From positions 183,819,703-183,883,702 of the forward strand of contig NC_058519.1 in NCBI RefSeq assembly GCF_904849725.1: a stretch of 64,000 bases of DNA. Direction: 5' to 3'. Below the pieces are notes generated by a model, which did not search any database, had not been told where the DNA came from, and saw nothing but the letters and a program-made list of their open reading frames with translations. Below, piece by piece: positions 46,280 through 57,700 of this stretch (position 1 is its first letter; every line of letters begins with the position of its first letter). A program made the position numbers and the translations under genes. The DNA is from Hordeum vulgare subsp. vulgare (taxonomy: Eukaryota; Streptophyta; Magnoliopsida; Poales; Poaceae).

Positions 46280-46543
46280 AGTTGGGTCGCAGATCTTGAG
46301 GATGAACGTTAAGGAAATGCAGGACGTCTCGAAAAAAGTTTGACCCAAGTGGTTTAAAACCTTGTTCAAGGTAATCGGTAAAGATTACTACTTCTCCTGC
46401 AGCGGGATTGCGAGTCAACTCGCCCCGGGCAGTTCTCCAACAGATGGTTTCCTTATTGTCGAGAAGACCCGCCTTAACAAACTTCTCGAGAGTGGCATCA
46501 TCGATTTTTGTTGGTAACGAGTTGCACTTCGAAATGGCCATGA
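46280..46543 (-). pseudogene. Host Tat antisense gene, exon 2 (upstream of the Tekay insertion)
   Basis: The exon follows a strong acceptor (CCCCTCTCTTTTGTAG) and opens at ATG 46541. It contains EQGFKPLGSNFFRDVLHFLN, matching the FFRG...HHF block of the left Tat copy. It stops at the Tekay insertion point at 46280 and continues at 25670 in the same frame if one AGTTG copy is ignored. With the 22290-25670 stretch it forms one gene. Confidence 0.75.
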
Positions 46544-47147
46544 CTACAAAAGAGAGGGGAATGAGGCGGCTCAGTAACAACTATGAAGTATTCTAATTCC
46601 CCAGTATGGGTCTACAGTATGTTCAAAAAGGATTTGGTGACTCGCTAAATGGGTGACATACATCATAACCCGCTATTCGGGCGATTCATGGAAATATCTT
46701 TAAAGTATTGTAACTCGCACTTCAATTTGAAAGAAAGGGGGCATAGCTATGGTGATAAATTTAAGTCGCTATGGATGCTGGAGCTAAACAGCGGCTCTCA
46801 AGGGTCCTTTTTCCTTAGGGGTATTCTCGGGAGACGAACAAACATGTTTCTAAAAACAGGTAGTAAACTATGGATCTACGAGTGGAACAAAATAAAGGGA
46901 TATTGCTCGAAATAATGGTGGAAAGATATGAGCATAAGGCAACGACAACATTGGATCTACGAATGAAGGCTTAAGATAACAAAAAGACGTGATAAAGTGG
47001 CCATAGTTTGCTACTGCCTAAAGTCTATTGCGAAGATATGAAGTGGATCTAAGGCAGGTAAAGAACGTTCGTCGCGTCATGGAGCTAGCTCGCAAGAACA
47101 ATGGTCATGGTGTTCTCGGCTTAACCCTAATAAGAGAATGTGTGTAC
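46544..47147 (-). other. Putative intron of the host Tat antisense gene
   Basis: A CCCCAG/GTACACA donor at about 47148/47147 and the acceptor at 46544 would remove about 604 bp. No other gene is seen in this stretch. Donor and acceptor are motif calls. Confidence 0.45.
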
Positions 47148-47332
47148 CTGGGGAAAGGAGATCGGTGCCGGGGACGAAAGCGCAGAACTTCGTGCTTCTT
47201 GGCGCCCGGAAGACCACGGTCGATGGAGGAGCTCCAGGAGCCGGTGACGGCGCCGGGGTGCTCGTGCTCGAAGAGAAAGAGCACGAGGAAGATGAGGGAG
47301 AGATGGAGGTAGGTGATGGGGCTTCCCCCCAT
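47148..47332 (-). other. Putative first exon of the host Tat antisense gene
   Basis: This GC-rich stretch is open on the minus strand from about 47332 and ends at a good donor. It may be 5' UTR or a short coding leader; I cannot tell which. It lies about 320 bp from the 3' LTR. Confidence 0.35.
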
Positions 47333-47341
47333 TTCTCCTAT

Positions 47342-47352
47342 GGTTATTTAAA
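47342..47352 (-). promoter_or_regulatory. TATA-like motif of the host Tat antisense gene
   Basis: The minus strand reads CCTTTAAATAACC just upstream of the putative first exon. It corresponds in place to the motif at 7291-7300 in the left Tat copy. Confidence 0.35.
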
Positions 47353-47653
47353 GGGCAGGAACGGGAATCGAGGATGTCAAGGCGGAGATCGAGGCGACAA
47401 GTCAGAGACTCTGATGATGGTGCCTAGATTTTCGGGATAAGTGATTATGGAGCAAAAGATCCGTTGATGGTTGCGGTGTTAAAAAACCCAGAATTAAGGG
47501 GATGAGGTGATGTCATCGAAGATTACACGGCGGGTCAGATAAGATTACAACGAGTGGCGACTTATCGTTCGTCGAAAGATAGAAATGGTAAGAGTCGGCC
47601 CAAATTGGTGAAGGTTTATTGACATGAATGAATTCAAGACAATCTGGGCCTAA

Positions 47654-48148
47654 TGTTGGGGATATTACCCGCGGATAACCCGCCCTTAGTGGGCCGGGTC
47701 ATCGAAGGGGCGACTTACCATTCAACGCGTGTCTCGTGGCCCAAAGGCTGGATGGCGGTTCAAGAGGTCGTACGGTTGAAGATTACCAAGGGAGTTCCCA
47801 ATCGTGGAGAGAGACGACGGCTTAGAGATAAGGAAAGCCACGAGGAGTAGCATGGAAGTACTTTGTAAACCCTAGGGCCTCGACCTGTATATAAGGTGAG
47901 TCCCGGGGAAAGGTCAGGCGAGTTAGAGAGAATCGAGAGCTAGGTCAGGTGAGTTACGCCCTCCTTGTAATCAAAACCACCATTAATCCAGACAAAGTAG
48001 GACGTAGGCTTTTACCTCCTCACGAGGGGTCGAACCTGGGTAAATCTGAGTCTCGCTTTCGCTCACCCCCTTCAAGTCGCCACCAAGGTGCGATGGCTCC
48101 ATCTTTAAGTCCTTTCACGAGGACATCTGCCGTGACAAAACCACGACA
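47654..48148 (+). repeat. 3' LTR of the host Tat element (495 bp)
   Basis: It runs from TGTTGGGGATATTACC to CCACGACA, with a TATA box at 47888-47895. It is followed by the ATACC duplication. It has the same length as the 5' LTR once the solo LTR and one TSD copy are left out. Confidence 0.96.
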
Positions 48149-48153
48149 ATACC
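48149..48153. repeat. TSD of the host Tat element (right)
   Basis: ATACC, identical to 8893-8897. Confidence 0.95.
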
Positions 48154-49857
48154 CTAATTAAGTGGTTCAACAGACAATGCATAAATCAAAAACTCAGTAC
48201 ATGTTCAATGGTTATATAATTAGACAAAAGATTAAATATGATGAACCACAATATATAGTTGCGGAATACCCATAGTGTGCAATCCTCCATGCCAAAAGTG
48301 CGCACAACTTTTGTCCAACCCCTTGTAATGATTGCCAGTCCATCCTTCACCGTCTTCAGGAAGACTTCTAGACCATTAGCATGGTAGCATGTATTATATA
48401 CTATAACCTTGGTTTCCTCCACTCCGGTCAGGTAGTTTGCAAGGTAATATTGAGTAAATTCCTTCAGAAATCACTGAAAAGAGACAACTTTGAGGTATTC
48501 ATGTCTAATAGATGAACTTGTTCTCGGCAAGAAAAGAAGGCAGCAGATTGCTTACCATCCTAAAGTTCACTGGAGTCCTGGATAAAGTGTGAATAAAGAG
48601 TTTAATTTCAACCATATGTCTCTTGTGCCGAACAACTATTCTTAGTTTCCTCACTTGATGTGTGTTCATGTTTATCTCATTGCCCCATATGCAAAGAGGG
48701 TCGAAGCATGGATCAACGCCGCTTACATATGTACCTACAAGCAACAAATAATTGTTAGAAACAAAGTTGCAATTGCACAAATGATGTAAAATACTACAAT
48801 GAGATGTCACTAACCTCGATGGTAAACAACAATATCACACATTATAGCCCTACATAAGCACATAGAAAGGCGTGTTAAATACAACAGGGTTAACATCCAC
48901 CAAAAATAGCAAATGTGAATTACATGATAGTATCTCCGGTGATATTTTTGTTGCGAGGAGTAGCATAGGAGCAAAGGGATAGGTATTCATGAAATTGAAC
49001 TGGACAGTTAATACTTGGTAAATCCCAAGGGGTAGTTGCTGGGGCACTTCATCTCGGCCAGAGGCCACCCAAAGTCGATGGCGAGGTGTTCTCCAGGTCG
49101 AAACGTGGATCTGTACAACTAACATATGTATGTACAATCAACAAGTAAATGCTAGAAGCTAAACTGCAATTGCAAAAATGATGTAAAATACTATAAGATA
49201 CTGGGATGTGACTAACCTCCATGGTAAACAACATCATCGTGCATTGGCACACTACGTAAGTACATAAAAAATCATGTCAATTACAACAGGGTTAACATCC
49301 ACCAAAAATATCTAATGGTAATTTAAGGACAACATCTCCACTCATATCTTCATTGCAAACAGTATCACGGTACCGAATGGACAATGTAAAAAATGGATAT
49401 AACTATTCACTATAGTAATCTTAACAACAACCTAGCATAGGCGTTGTAAGTTTGTAGCTGGTACTGGTGAAAGTGAACTGGACAGTTCATACTTGAACAA
49501 CAAAGTGCACATAACTGAAATAAATTGCGGACATGTTAACTACACACTCGACTAGAGAGTACAGACAACCTAACACGGCGATTAAAACTTGTACTGGTGA
49601 AACTGAAATTGACCAAGTTAAACATTTCAACTTGTATTGGTAAAATTGAACTGGAAAGTTCATACTTGGTAAATCTCGAGGCGTAGTTGCTTGGGCAATT
49701 CATCTCAACCAGATCCACACCAAGTTGGCAGCGTCGGCAGCAAGGTGTTCCTTCGGGTCGACACACACAGTGGCCACCGCGCCATCGATCATCATGAGCT
49801 CCTCGACCTCCGCGTGATATGTCGTTGGCCTTACGCGGGGATGCTCCACAATAGGGG
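48154..49857 (-). pseudogene. B3-like gene fragment with duplicated exons
   Basis: On the minus strand, exons can be read in a consistent phase: a 35-nt exon near 48847-48813 (donor CGAG/GTTAGT), an exon about 48741-48556 (acceptor TTGCTTGTAG, donor ATG/GTAAGC), and one from about 48450 down to about 48260. The last reads YYLANYLTGVEETKVIVYNT and LAIITRGWTKVVRTFGMEDC, which resembles the C-terminal half of plant B3 DNA-binding domains. A second copy of the first two exons lies about 385-395 bp upstream (49080-49250), and part of it appears a third time near 49640-49720. No complete frame exists. It may be a gene captured by a DNA transposon; the B3 assignment is tentative. Confidence 0.4.
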
Positions 49858-50829
49858 CACTACTGCAAGAATGCCTAGTAGTGTCGGGTGCAAAATGGGC
49901 ATTAGTGGCGGGATAGGGGCTCTGGCAAGCCCGTCATCTACCTCCCGCCACTACTAAAAGGCCACCAGTGGCTGGCATGAAGTAGCACCCACCACTACTA
50001 AATGGGTGCACCATAGCAAGGATGCACCATAGGAGATGCACCACTAGCGAGCATAGTGCTCTACCGCCACTACTAGCAATTTTCATATTAAAAAATGCAC
50101 GTACTCTACTCTTATGCACACAGAATAGTTCATGTAATATATATTGTTCACATCACATAAAGATATCATATAGGCTACCATCCAACGAACAAATTTACAT
50201 AAATCATGATTTATTTACAAATTTACATGGACTCACCTGCAAAAGAAAAGAAGCCATGCAGCCAGTAAAGACAATGATCACTAACTAATTAGGATCATTT
50301 TAAGGCAAGAAAAGGACATGCTATTTATATATAGCTATTAATTACCCAGATCATTGACACATAAACATTCAGTTATAAACTTTCCTATACCAGAATAATA
50401 GCAACATATGCGTATTGCAAGAAGATGCTTGCAAATGGTTAATTATTTAGGCCGGTCGAAGCATGACCTGGGTGAGGTGGTTTTTGTTTCATCTCTCTAT
50501 GGCCTTGGCAATGAGGTCCCTTGTCCTTGTTCTGCTCCTTCTCCTTCCTCGCCTCCTTCTTTTTATGGACAGAGGGGAAGCAACAAAAATTTAAGATGAG
50601 TAATTGCACATGAAAAAAAGAAGAAATAGAGAAGGGGAGGAAGGACCCTCAAAATGTTGTGCAGTAAAATTCCAGTAAGTACCAAAAGAAAGTCTATAGG
50701 GCGTCCAATATGCATACGAATGCATTAGTAAGGAAAGCAAGCTACATGCGTGTCTATTAGGGATTATAGAAAAAGGCCAAGTTTCATGATCAATATTTCA
50801 GTTAGGTAATCCTATGTTAAATCAAAATA
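49858..50829 (+). mobile_element. Left end of a CACTA transposon
   Basis: CACTACTGCAAGAATGCC at 49858 looks like a CACTA terminus. It is followed by subterminal motifs built on TAGTGGCGGG in both orientations: TAGTAGTGTCGGGTG (from about 49876), TTAGTGGCGGG (49902-49912), CCCGCCACTACTA (49944-49956), CACCCACCACTACTA (about 49986-50000) and CCGCCACTACTA (50064-50075). From 50100 to 50829 no gene is evident. The matching right end is not found before 60315, so the element is interrupted by the next CACTA and perhaps truncated. Confidence 0.6.
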
Positions 50830-50861
50830 CACTACTGAAACACATAATTTGCCATGTGCCT

Positions 50862-51170
50862 AATCTTTGCCGTCTGCTGGCGGTCGGCAAAGAACTTCTT
50901 TGCCGTCAGCTTACACGTGGCAGACGGGAAAGAGGAGGTTGATGGCAAAGTTCTAATTTGCCGTCGGCCAACTCTTTGCCGTCCGCTCGCGGACGGCAAA
51001 GGAGCCACATGCGGACGGCAAAGGGTTGGCACACGACAAAGCCCCCCACCCAAACGGCCGAAACGCACCCCCACCGACCCCGCCCCTTTGCCGTCTGCCT
51101 GGGACTCCTTCGCCGTCTGCCTGGGAGCACGGCGGACGGCAAAGGGGACGGCGGCCCCACCCCACTAACG
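50862..51170. repeat. Left subterminal repeats of the CACTA element
   Basis: At least eight copies of TTTGCCGTC-type motifs or their complement GACGGCAAA occur, several facing each other (CTTTGCCGTCCGC then GCGGACGGCAAAG). These are the expected transposase binding sites. Confidence 0.85.
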
Positions 51171-51254
51171 GCTGCCGGCACCCACTACCTCCCGCACGGC
51201 TTCGCCCTCGGCTCCCGCACGACCTCTCCCGCACGCCGGCCCCTCCCCCACCCG

Positions 51255-51500
51255 ACAACGCCGCCAACCTGCGCCGCCCCTACCCGCCGCCGCCACCACC
51301 CTGCTCCGCAACCACCCTGCGCCGCCCCCACCCGGCGCCGCCACCACCCTGCGCTGCCACCACTCGACGCCTCCCCCACCCGGCGCCGCCACCACCCTGC
51401 GCCGCCCCTCCCTGCTCCGCCACCACCCTGCACCGCCCGCCCCTCCTCCCTGCGCCGCGACCACCCTGCACCGCCCGCCCCTCCTCCCTGCGCCGCCGGT
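51255..51500. repeat. GC-rich minisatellite in the CACTA element
   Basis: Imperfect units of about 25-50 bp are built on CCGCCACCACCCTGCGCCGC and CACCCGGCGCC. The stretch reads as Pro/Arg/His-rich in several plus frames and Gly/Ala/Arg-rich in minus frames, so open frames here reflect the repeat and not a gene. Confidence 0.85.
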
Positions 51501-51519
51501 ACGTTTTTTTTTCTTTTTT

Positions 51520-51760
51520 TTCTGTTAAATTATGTAGTTAGTTTATTAGGTAGAATAAAGTAGATAGAAAAAATAGATAGGAAAGAAAAAAACCTAGAAC
51601 AAAACAATAGAAGAAAGTTAGTTTTTTTCCTATTAAATTAGATAGTTAGATTTTTCTTTTTTCTGTTAAATTATATAGTTAGTTTATTTGGTAGAATAAA
51701 GTAGATAGAAAAGAAATAATAAAAAAAAATTAGATAGAAAATAAAAAACTTAGAAGAAAA
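51520..51760. repeat. Short direct repeat of about 60 bp
   Basis: TCTGTTAAATTATGTAGTTA near 51520 recurs as TCTGTTAAATTATATAGTTA near 51661, each followed by GTTTATT and GGTAGAATAAAGTAGATAGA. Confidence 0.85.
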
Positions 51761-54700
51761 AAGAAGAAGAAGAAGAAGAAGAAAGAGGAGAGGAGGAGAA
51801 AGAGAAAAGAAAGAAGAAATAGAAGAAGAGGAGGAAGAGGAGGAGGAGGAGAAGAAAGAAGAAGAAAAAGAAGAAGAAGAAGAAGAGAACAAGAAAAAAA
51901 TAAGTAGGAGAAGAAGAGAAAAAAGAAGAAGAAGTTGATTTTTTATTGTTTGGTATTTAGTGGTAGCTAGATTCTTTTTTAGTTACTTAGTTGTAGATTC
52001 TGTTTTTGTTATAGTGGTAGATTCTGTTTTTGTTATTTTTTTGCTGTTTAGTGCTATCTAGGTTTAGCGATAGGTTTAGTTAGCTTGGTTAGTTAGGTTA
52101 GTTAGTTAGTTAGGTTACTAGAAAGAATAGGAAGAAGAAGAAGAGGAGGAGGAGGAGAAGAGGAGAAGAGGAGGAGGAGGAGGAGGAGGAGAAGAAGAAG
52201 AAGAATAGGAGGAGGAGAAGACAAAAAGAAGATCACATGTTTGGTATTTAATTTTTTGGAATTAATTAGTCCATTTAGCTCCAAAATACCATAATAAGCT
52301 CAAAATGGCATAAGAACCTTGGTTAGCTCATTAATATTATATAATTAGCTTGTTTTCCTCTAAAATGGGATAATTAGCCCATTTAGCTCAAAAAAGACAT
52401 AATTAGGTAATTTAGCTCCAACAAGAGGAGAAGAGGAGAAGAAATAGGAAAAATGAAAAGAAGGAAGAAGAAGAAGAAGAAGAAGAGAAGAAGGAGAAGG
52501 AGGAGGAGGAGGAGGAGGAGGAGAAGGCCAAGGACCTTCTATCCTTCTCCTCCTCCTCCTCCTTCTTCTTGATTTCTTCTTCTTCTCCTCCTCCTCCTCG
52601 TTCTTCTCCTCTTTCATATTATCCTTGCTTTAATTAACCCAACAATGACATAATTAGCCCATTTAACTCCAAAATACCATAATAAGCTTAAGATGGCACA
52701 AGAACCTTGGTTAGCTCATGAATATTATATACTTAGCTTGTTTTCCTCTAAAATGACATAATTGGAACATTTAGCTCAAAAAGACATAATTAGGTAATTT
52801 AGCTCCAACAAGAGGAGAAGAGGAGAAGAAATAGGCAAAATGAAAAGATAGAACAAGAAGAAGAAGAGAAGAAGAAGAAGAGAAGAAGGAGAAGGAGGAG
52901 GAGGAGGAGGAGGAGAAGGCCAAGGACCTTCTAGTCCTTCTCCTCCTCCTCCTTCTCCTCCTCCTCCTCCTTGATTTCTTCTTCTTCTCCACCTCCTCCT
53001 CTTTCTTATCCTCTTTCATATTATACTTGCAATTGCTTTAATTTCCCCAACAATGACATAATTAGTCCATTTAGCTCCAAAATACCATATTAAGCTCAAA
53101 ATGGCATAAGAACCTTGGTTAGCTCATTAATATTATATACTTAGCTTGTTTTCCTCTAAAATGAGATAATTAGCCCATTTAGCTCCAAGAAGACATAATT
53201 AGGTAATTTAGCTCCAACAAGAGGAGAAGAGGAGAAGAAATAGGAAAAATGAAAACAAAGAAGAAGAAGAAGAAGAAGAAGAAGAAGAAGAAGAGAAGAA
53301 GGAGAAGGAGGAGGAGGAGGAGGAGGAGGAGGAGAAGGCCAAAGACCTTCTATCCTTCTCCTCCTCCTCCTCCTTCTTGATTTCTTCTTCTTCTCCTCCT
53401 CCTCCTCGTTCTTCTCCTCTTTCATATTATCCTTGATTTAATTAACCCAACAATGACATAATTAGCCCATTTAGCTCCAAAATACCATACTAAGCTCAAA
53501 ATGGCACAAGAACCTTGGTTAGCTCATGAATATTATATACTTAGCTTGTTTTCCTCTAAAATGACATAATTGGAACATTTAGCTCAAAAAAGACATAATT
53601 AGCTCCAAGAAGAGGAGAAGAGGAGAAGAAATAGGAAAAATGAAAAGAAAGAAGAAGAAGAAGAAGAAGACGAGAAGAAGGAGAAGGAGGAGGAGGAGGA
53701 GCAGGAGAAGGCCAAGGACCTTCTATCCTTCTCCTCCTCCTCCTCCTTCTTCTTGATTTCTTATTCTTCTCCTCCTCCTCCTCTATCTTCTCCTATTTCA
53801 TATTATCCTTGCTTTAATTAACCGAACAATGACATAATTAGCCCATTTAGCTCCAAAATACCATAATAAGCTCAAAATGGCACAAGAACCTTGGTTAGCT
53901 CATGAATATTATATACTTACCTTGTTTTCCTCTAAAATGACATAATTGGAACATTTAGCTCAAAAAAGACATAATTAGGTAATTTAGCTCCAACAAGAGG
54001 AGAAGAGGAGAAGAAATAGGCAAAATGAAAAGATAGAAGAAGAAGAAGAAGAGAAGAAGAAGAAGAGAAGAAGGAGAAGGAGGAGGAGGAGGAGGAGGAG
54101 GAGGAGGAGGAGAAGGCCAAGGACCTTCTAGTCCTTCTCCTCCTCCTCCTTCTCCTCCTCCTCCTCCTTGATTTCTTCTTCTTCTCCTCCTCCTCCTCTT
54201 TCTTCTCCTCTTTCATATTATACTTGCAATTGCTTTAATTTCCCCAACAATGACATAATTAGTCCATTTAGCTCCAAAATACCATATTAAGCTCAAAATG
54301 GCATAAGAACCTTGGTTAGCTCATTAATATTATATACTTAGCTTGTTTTCCTCTAAAATGGGATAATTAGCCCATTTAGCTCCAAGAAGACATAATTAGG
54401 TAATTTAGCTCCAACAAGAAGAGAAGAGGAGAACAAATAGGCAAAATGAAAAGAAAGAATAATAAGAAGAAGAAGAAGAGAAGAAGGAGAAGGAGGAGGA
54501 GGAGGAGGAGGAGAAGGCCAAAGACCTTCTATCCTTCTACTCCTCCTCGTTCTCCTCCTCCCCCTTCTTCTTGATTTCTTCTTCTTATCCTCCTCCTCCT
54601 CGTTCTTCTCCTCTTTCATATTATCCTTGCTTTAATTAACCCAACAATGACATAATTAGCCCATTTAGCTCCAAAATACCATACTAAGCTCAAAATGGCA

Positions 54701-57700
54701 CAAGAACCATGGTTAGCTCATGAATATTATACACTTAGCTTGTTTTCCTCTAAAATGACATAATTGGAACATTTAGCTCAAAAAAGACATAATTAGGTAA
54801 TTTAGCTCCAACAAGAGGAGAAGAGGAGAAGAAATAGGCAAAATGAAAAGATAGAAGAAGAAGAAGAAGAGAAGAAGAGGAGAAGAAGGAGAAGGAGGAG
54901 GAGGAGGAGGAGGAGGAGGAGGAGGAGAAGGCCAAGGACCTTCTAGTCCTTCTCCTCCTCCTCCTTCTCCTCCTCCTCCTCCTTGATTTCTTCTTCTCCT
55001 CCTCTTCCTCCTCTTTCTTCTCCTCTTTCATATTATCCTTGCAATTGCTTTTATTTCCCCAACAATGACATAATTAGTCCATTTAGCTCCAAAATACCAT
55101 AATAAGCTCAAAATAGCATAAGAACCTTGGTTAGCTCATTAATATTATATACTTAGCTTGTTTTCCTCTAAAATGGGATAATTAGCCCATTTAGCTCAAA
55201 AAAGACATAATTAGGTAATTTAGCTCCAACAAGAGGAGAAGAGGAGATGAAATAGGAAAAATGAAAAGAAGGAAGAAGAAGAAGAAGAAGAAGAAGAGAA
55301 GAAGGAGAAGGAGGAGGAGGAGGAGAAGTCCAAGGACCTTCTATCCTTCTCCTCCTCCTCCTCCTTCTTCTTGATTTCTTCTTCTTCTCCTCCTCCTCGT
55401 CGTTCTTCTCCTCTTTCATATTATCCTTGCTTTAATTAACCCAACAATGACATAATTAGCCCATTTAGCTCAAAAATACCATAATAAGCTCAAAATGGCA
55501 CCAGAACCTTGGTTAGCTCATGAATATTATATACTTAGCTTGTTTTCCTCTAAAATGACATAATTGGAACATTTAGCTCAAAAAGACATAATTAGGTAAT
55601 TTAGCTCCAACAAGAGGAGAAGAGGAGAAGAAATAGGCAAAATGAAAAGATAGAACAAGAAGAAGAAGAGAAGAAGAAGAAGAGGAGAAGGAGAAGGAGG
55701 AGGAGGAGGAGGAGGAGGAGGAGGAGGAGAAGGCCAAGGACCTTCTAGTCCTTCTCCTCCTCCTCCTCCTTGATTTCTTCTTCTTCTCCACCTCCTCCTC
55801 TTTCTTATCCTCTTTCATATTATACTTGCAATTGCTTTAATTTCCCCAACAATGACATAATTAGTCCATTTAGCTCCAAAATACCATATTAAGCTCAAAA
55901 TGGCATAAGAACCTTGGTTAGCTCATTAATATTATATACTTAGCTTGTTTTCCTCTAAAATGAGATAGTTAGCCCATTTAGCTCCAAGAAGACATAATTA
56001 GGTAATTTAGCTCCAACAAGAGGAGAAGAGGAGAAGAAATAGGAAAAATGAAAAGAAAGAAGAAGAAAAAGAAGAAGAAGAAGAAGAAGAGAAGAAGGAG
56101 AAGGAGGAGGAGAAGGCCAAAGAACTTCTATCCTTCTCCTCCTCCTCCTTCTTCTTGATTTCTTCTTCTTCTCCTCCTCCTCCTCGTTCTTCTCCTCTTT
56201 CATATTATCCTTGCTTTTATTAGCCCAACAATGACATAATTAGCCCATTTAGCTCCAAAATACCATACTAAGCTCAAAATGGCACAAGAACCTTGGTTAG
56301 CTCATGAATATTATATACTTAGCTTGTTTTCCTCTAAAATGACATAATTGGAACATTTAGCTCAAAAAAGACATAATTAGCTCCAAGAAGAGGAGAAGAG
56401 GAGAAGAAATAGGAAAAATGAAAAGAAAGAAGAAGAAGAAGACGAGAAGAAGGAGGAGGAGGAGGAGGAGGAGGAGGAGGAGAAGGCCAAGGACCTTCTA
56501 TCCTTCTCCTCCTCCTCCTCCTCCTTCTTCTTGATTTCTTCTTCTTCTGCTCCTCCTCCTCGTTCTTCTCCTCTTTCATATTATCCTTGTTTTAATTAAC
56601 CCAACAATGACATAATTAGCCCATTTAGCTCCAAAATAGCATAATAAGCTCAAAATGGCACAAGAACCTTGGTTTGCTCATGAATATTATATACTTAGCT
56701 TGTTTTCAACTAAAATGACATAATTGGAACATTTGGCTCAAAAAAGACATAATTAGGTAATTTAGCTCCAAGAAGAGGAGAAGTGGAGAAGAAATAGGCA
56801 AAATGAAAAGAAAGAAGAAGAAGAAGAAGAAGAAGAGAAGAAGAAGAAGGAGGAGGAGGAGGAGGAGAAGGCCAAGGGCCTTCTATCCTTCTCCTCCTCC
56901 TCCTTCTCCTCCTCTTCCTCCTTCTTCTTGATTTCTTCTTCTTCTTCTCCTCCTCCTCCTTCTTCTCCTCTTTCATATTATCCTTGCTTTAATTAACCCA
57001 AAAATGACATAATTAGCCCATTTAGCTCCAAAATACCATAATAAGCTCAAAATGGCACAAGAATCTTGGTTAGCTCATGAATATTATATACTTAGCTTGT
57101 TTTCTTCTAAAATGACATAATTGGAACATTTATCTCAAAAAAGACATAATTAGGTAATTTAGCTCCAACAAGAGGAGAAGAGGAGAAGAAATAGGCAAAA
57201 TGAAAAGATAGAATAAGAAGAAGAAGAGAAGAAGAAGAAGAGAAGAAGGAGGAGGAGGAGGAGGAGGAGGAGGAGGAGAAGGCCAAGGACCTTCTAGTCC
57301 ATCTCCTCCTCCTCCTTCTCCCACTCCTCCTCCTTGATTTCTTCTTCTTCTCCTCCTCCTCCTCTTTCTTCTCCTCTTTCATATTATCCTTGTAATTGCT
57401 TTAATTTCGCCAACAATGAATTAATTAGTCCATTTAGCTCCAAAATAACATAATAAGCTCAAAATGGCATAAGAACCTTGGTTAGCTCATTAATATTATA
57501 GACTTAGCTTGTTTTCCTCTAAAATGGGATAATTAGCCCATTTAGCTCAAAAAAGACATAATTAGGTAATTTAGCTCCAACAAGAGGAGAAGAGGAGAAG
57601 AAATAGGCAAAATGAAAAGAAAGAAGAAGAAGAAGAAGAAGAAGAAGAGAAGAAGGAGAAGGAGGAGGAGGAGGAGGAGGAGGAGGAGGAGAAGGCCAAG

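Larger units (their letters stand above)
8898..48148 (+). mobile_element. Tat-type Gypsy retrotransposon carrying three nested insertions
   Basis: Both ends start TGTTGGGG and end CCACGACA, and the TSD is ATACC. With the solo LTR (8976-14221) and the Tekay element (25671-46279) set aside, the element is about 13.4 kb: 5' LTR, primer binding site (PBS), gag, PR, RT, RNase H, a second RNase H, INT, a non-coding stretch with tandem repeats, an antisense gene and the 3' LTR. The second RNase H and the antisense gene place it in the Tat lineage. The 5' LTR (78 + 417 bp) and the 3' LTR are both 495 bp. By hand they differ by roughly 24 substitutions, mostly transitions, plus two 1-bp indels. At a commonly used grass LTR rate this would be on the order of two million years. 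Confidence 0.93.

Noticed and set aside
50958..51563. 201-residue Pro/Arg/His-rich frame
   Set aside because: Runs through subterminal repeats and a minisatellite; no start context or domain.
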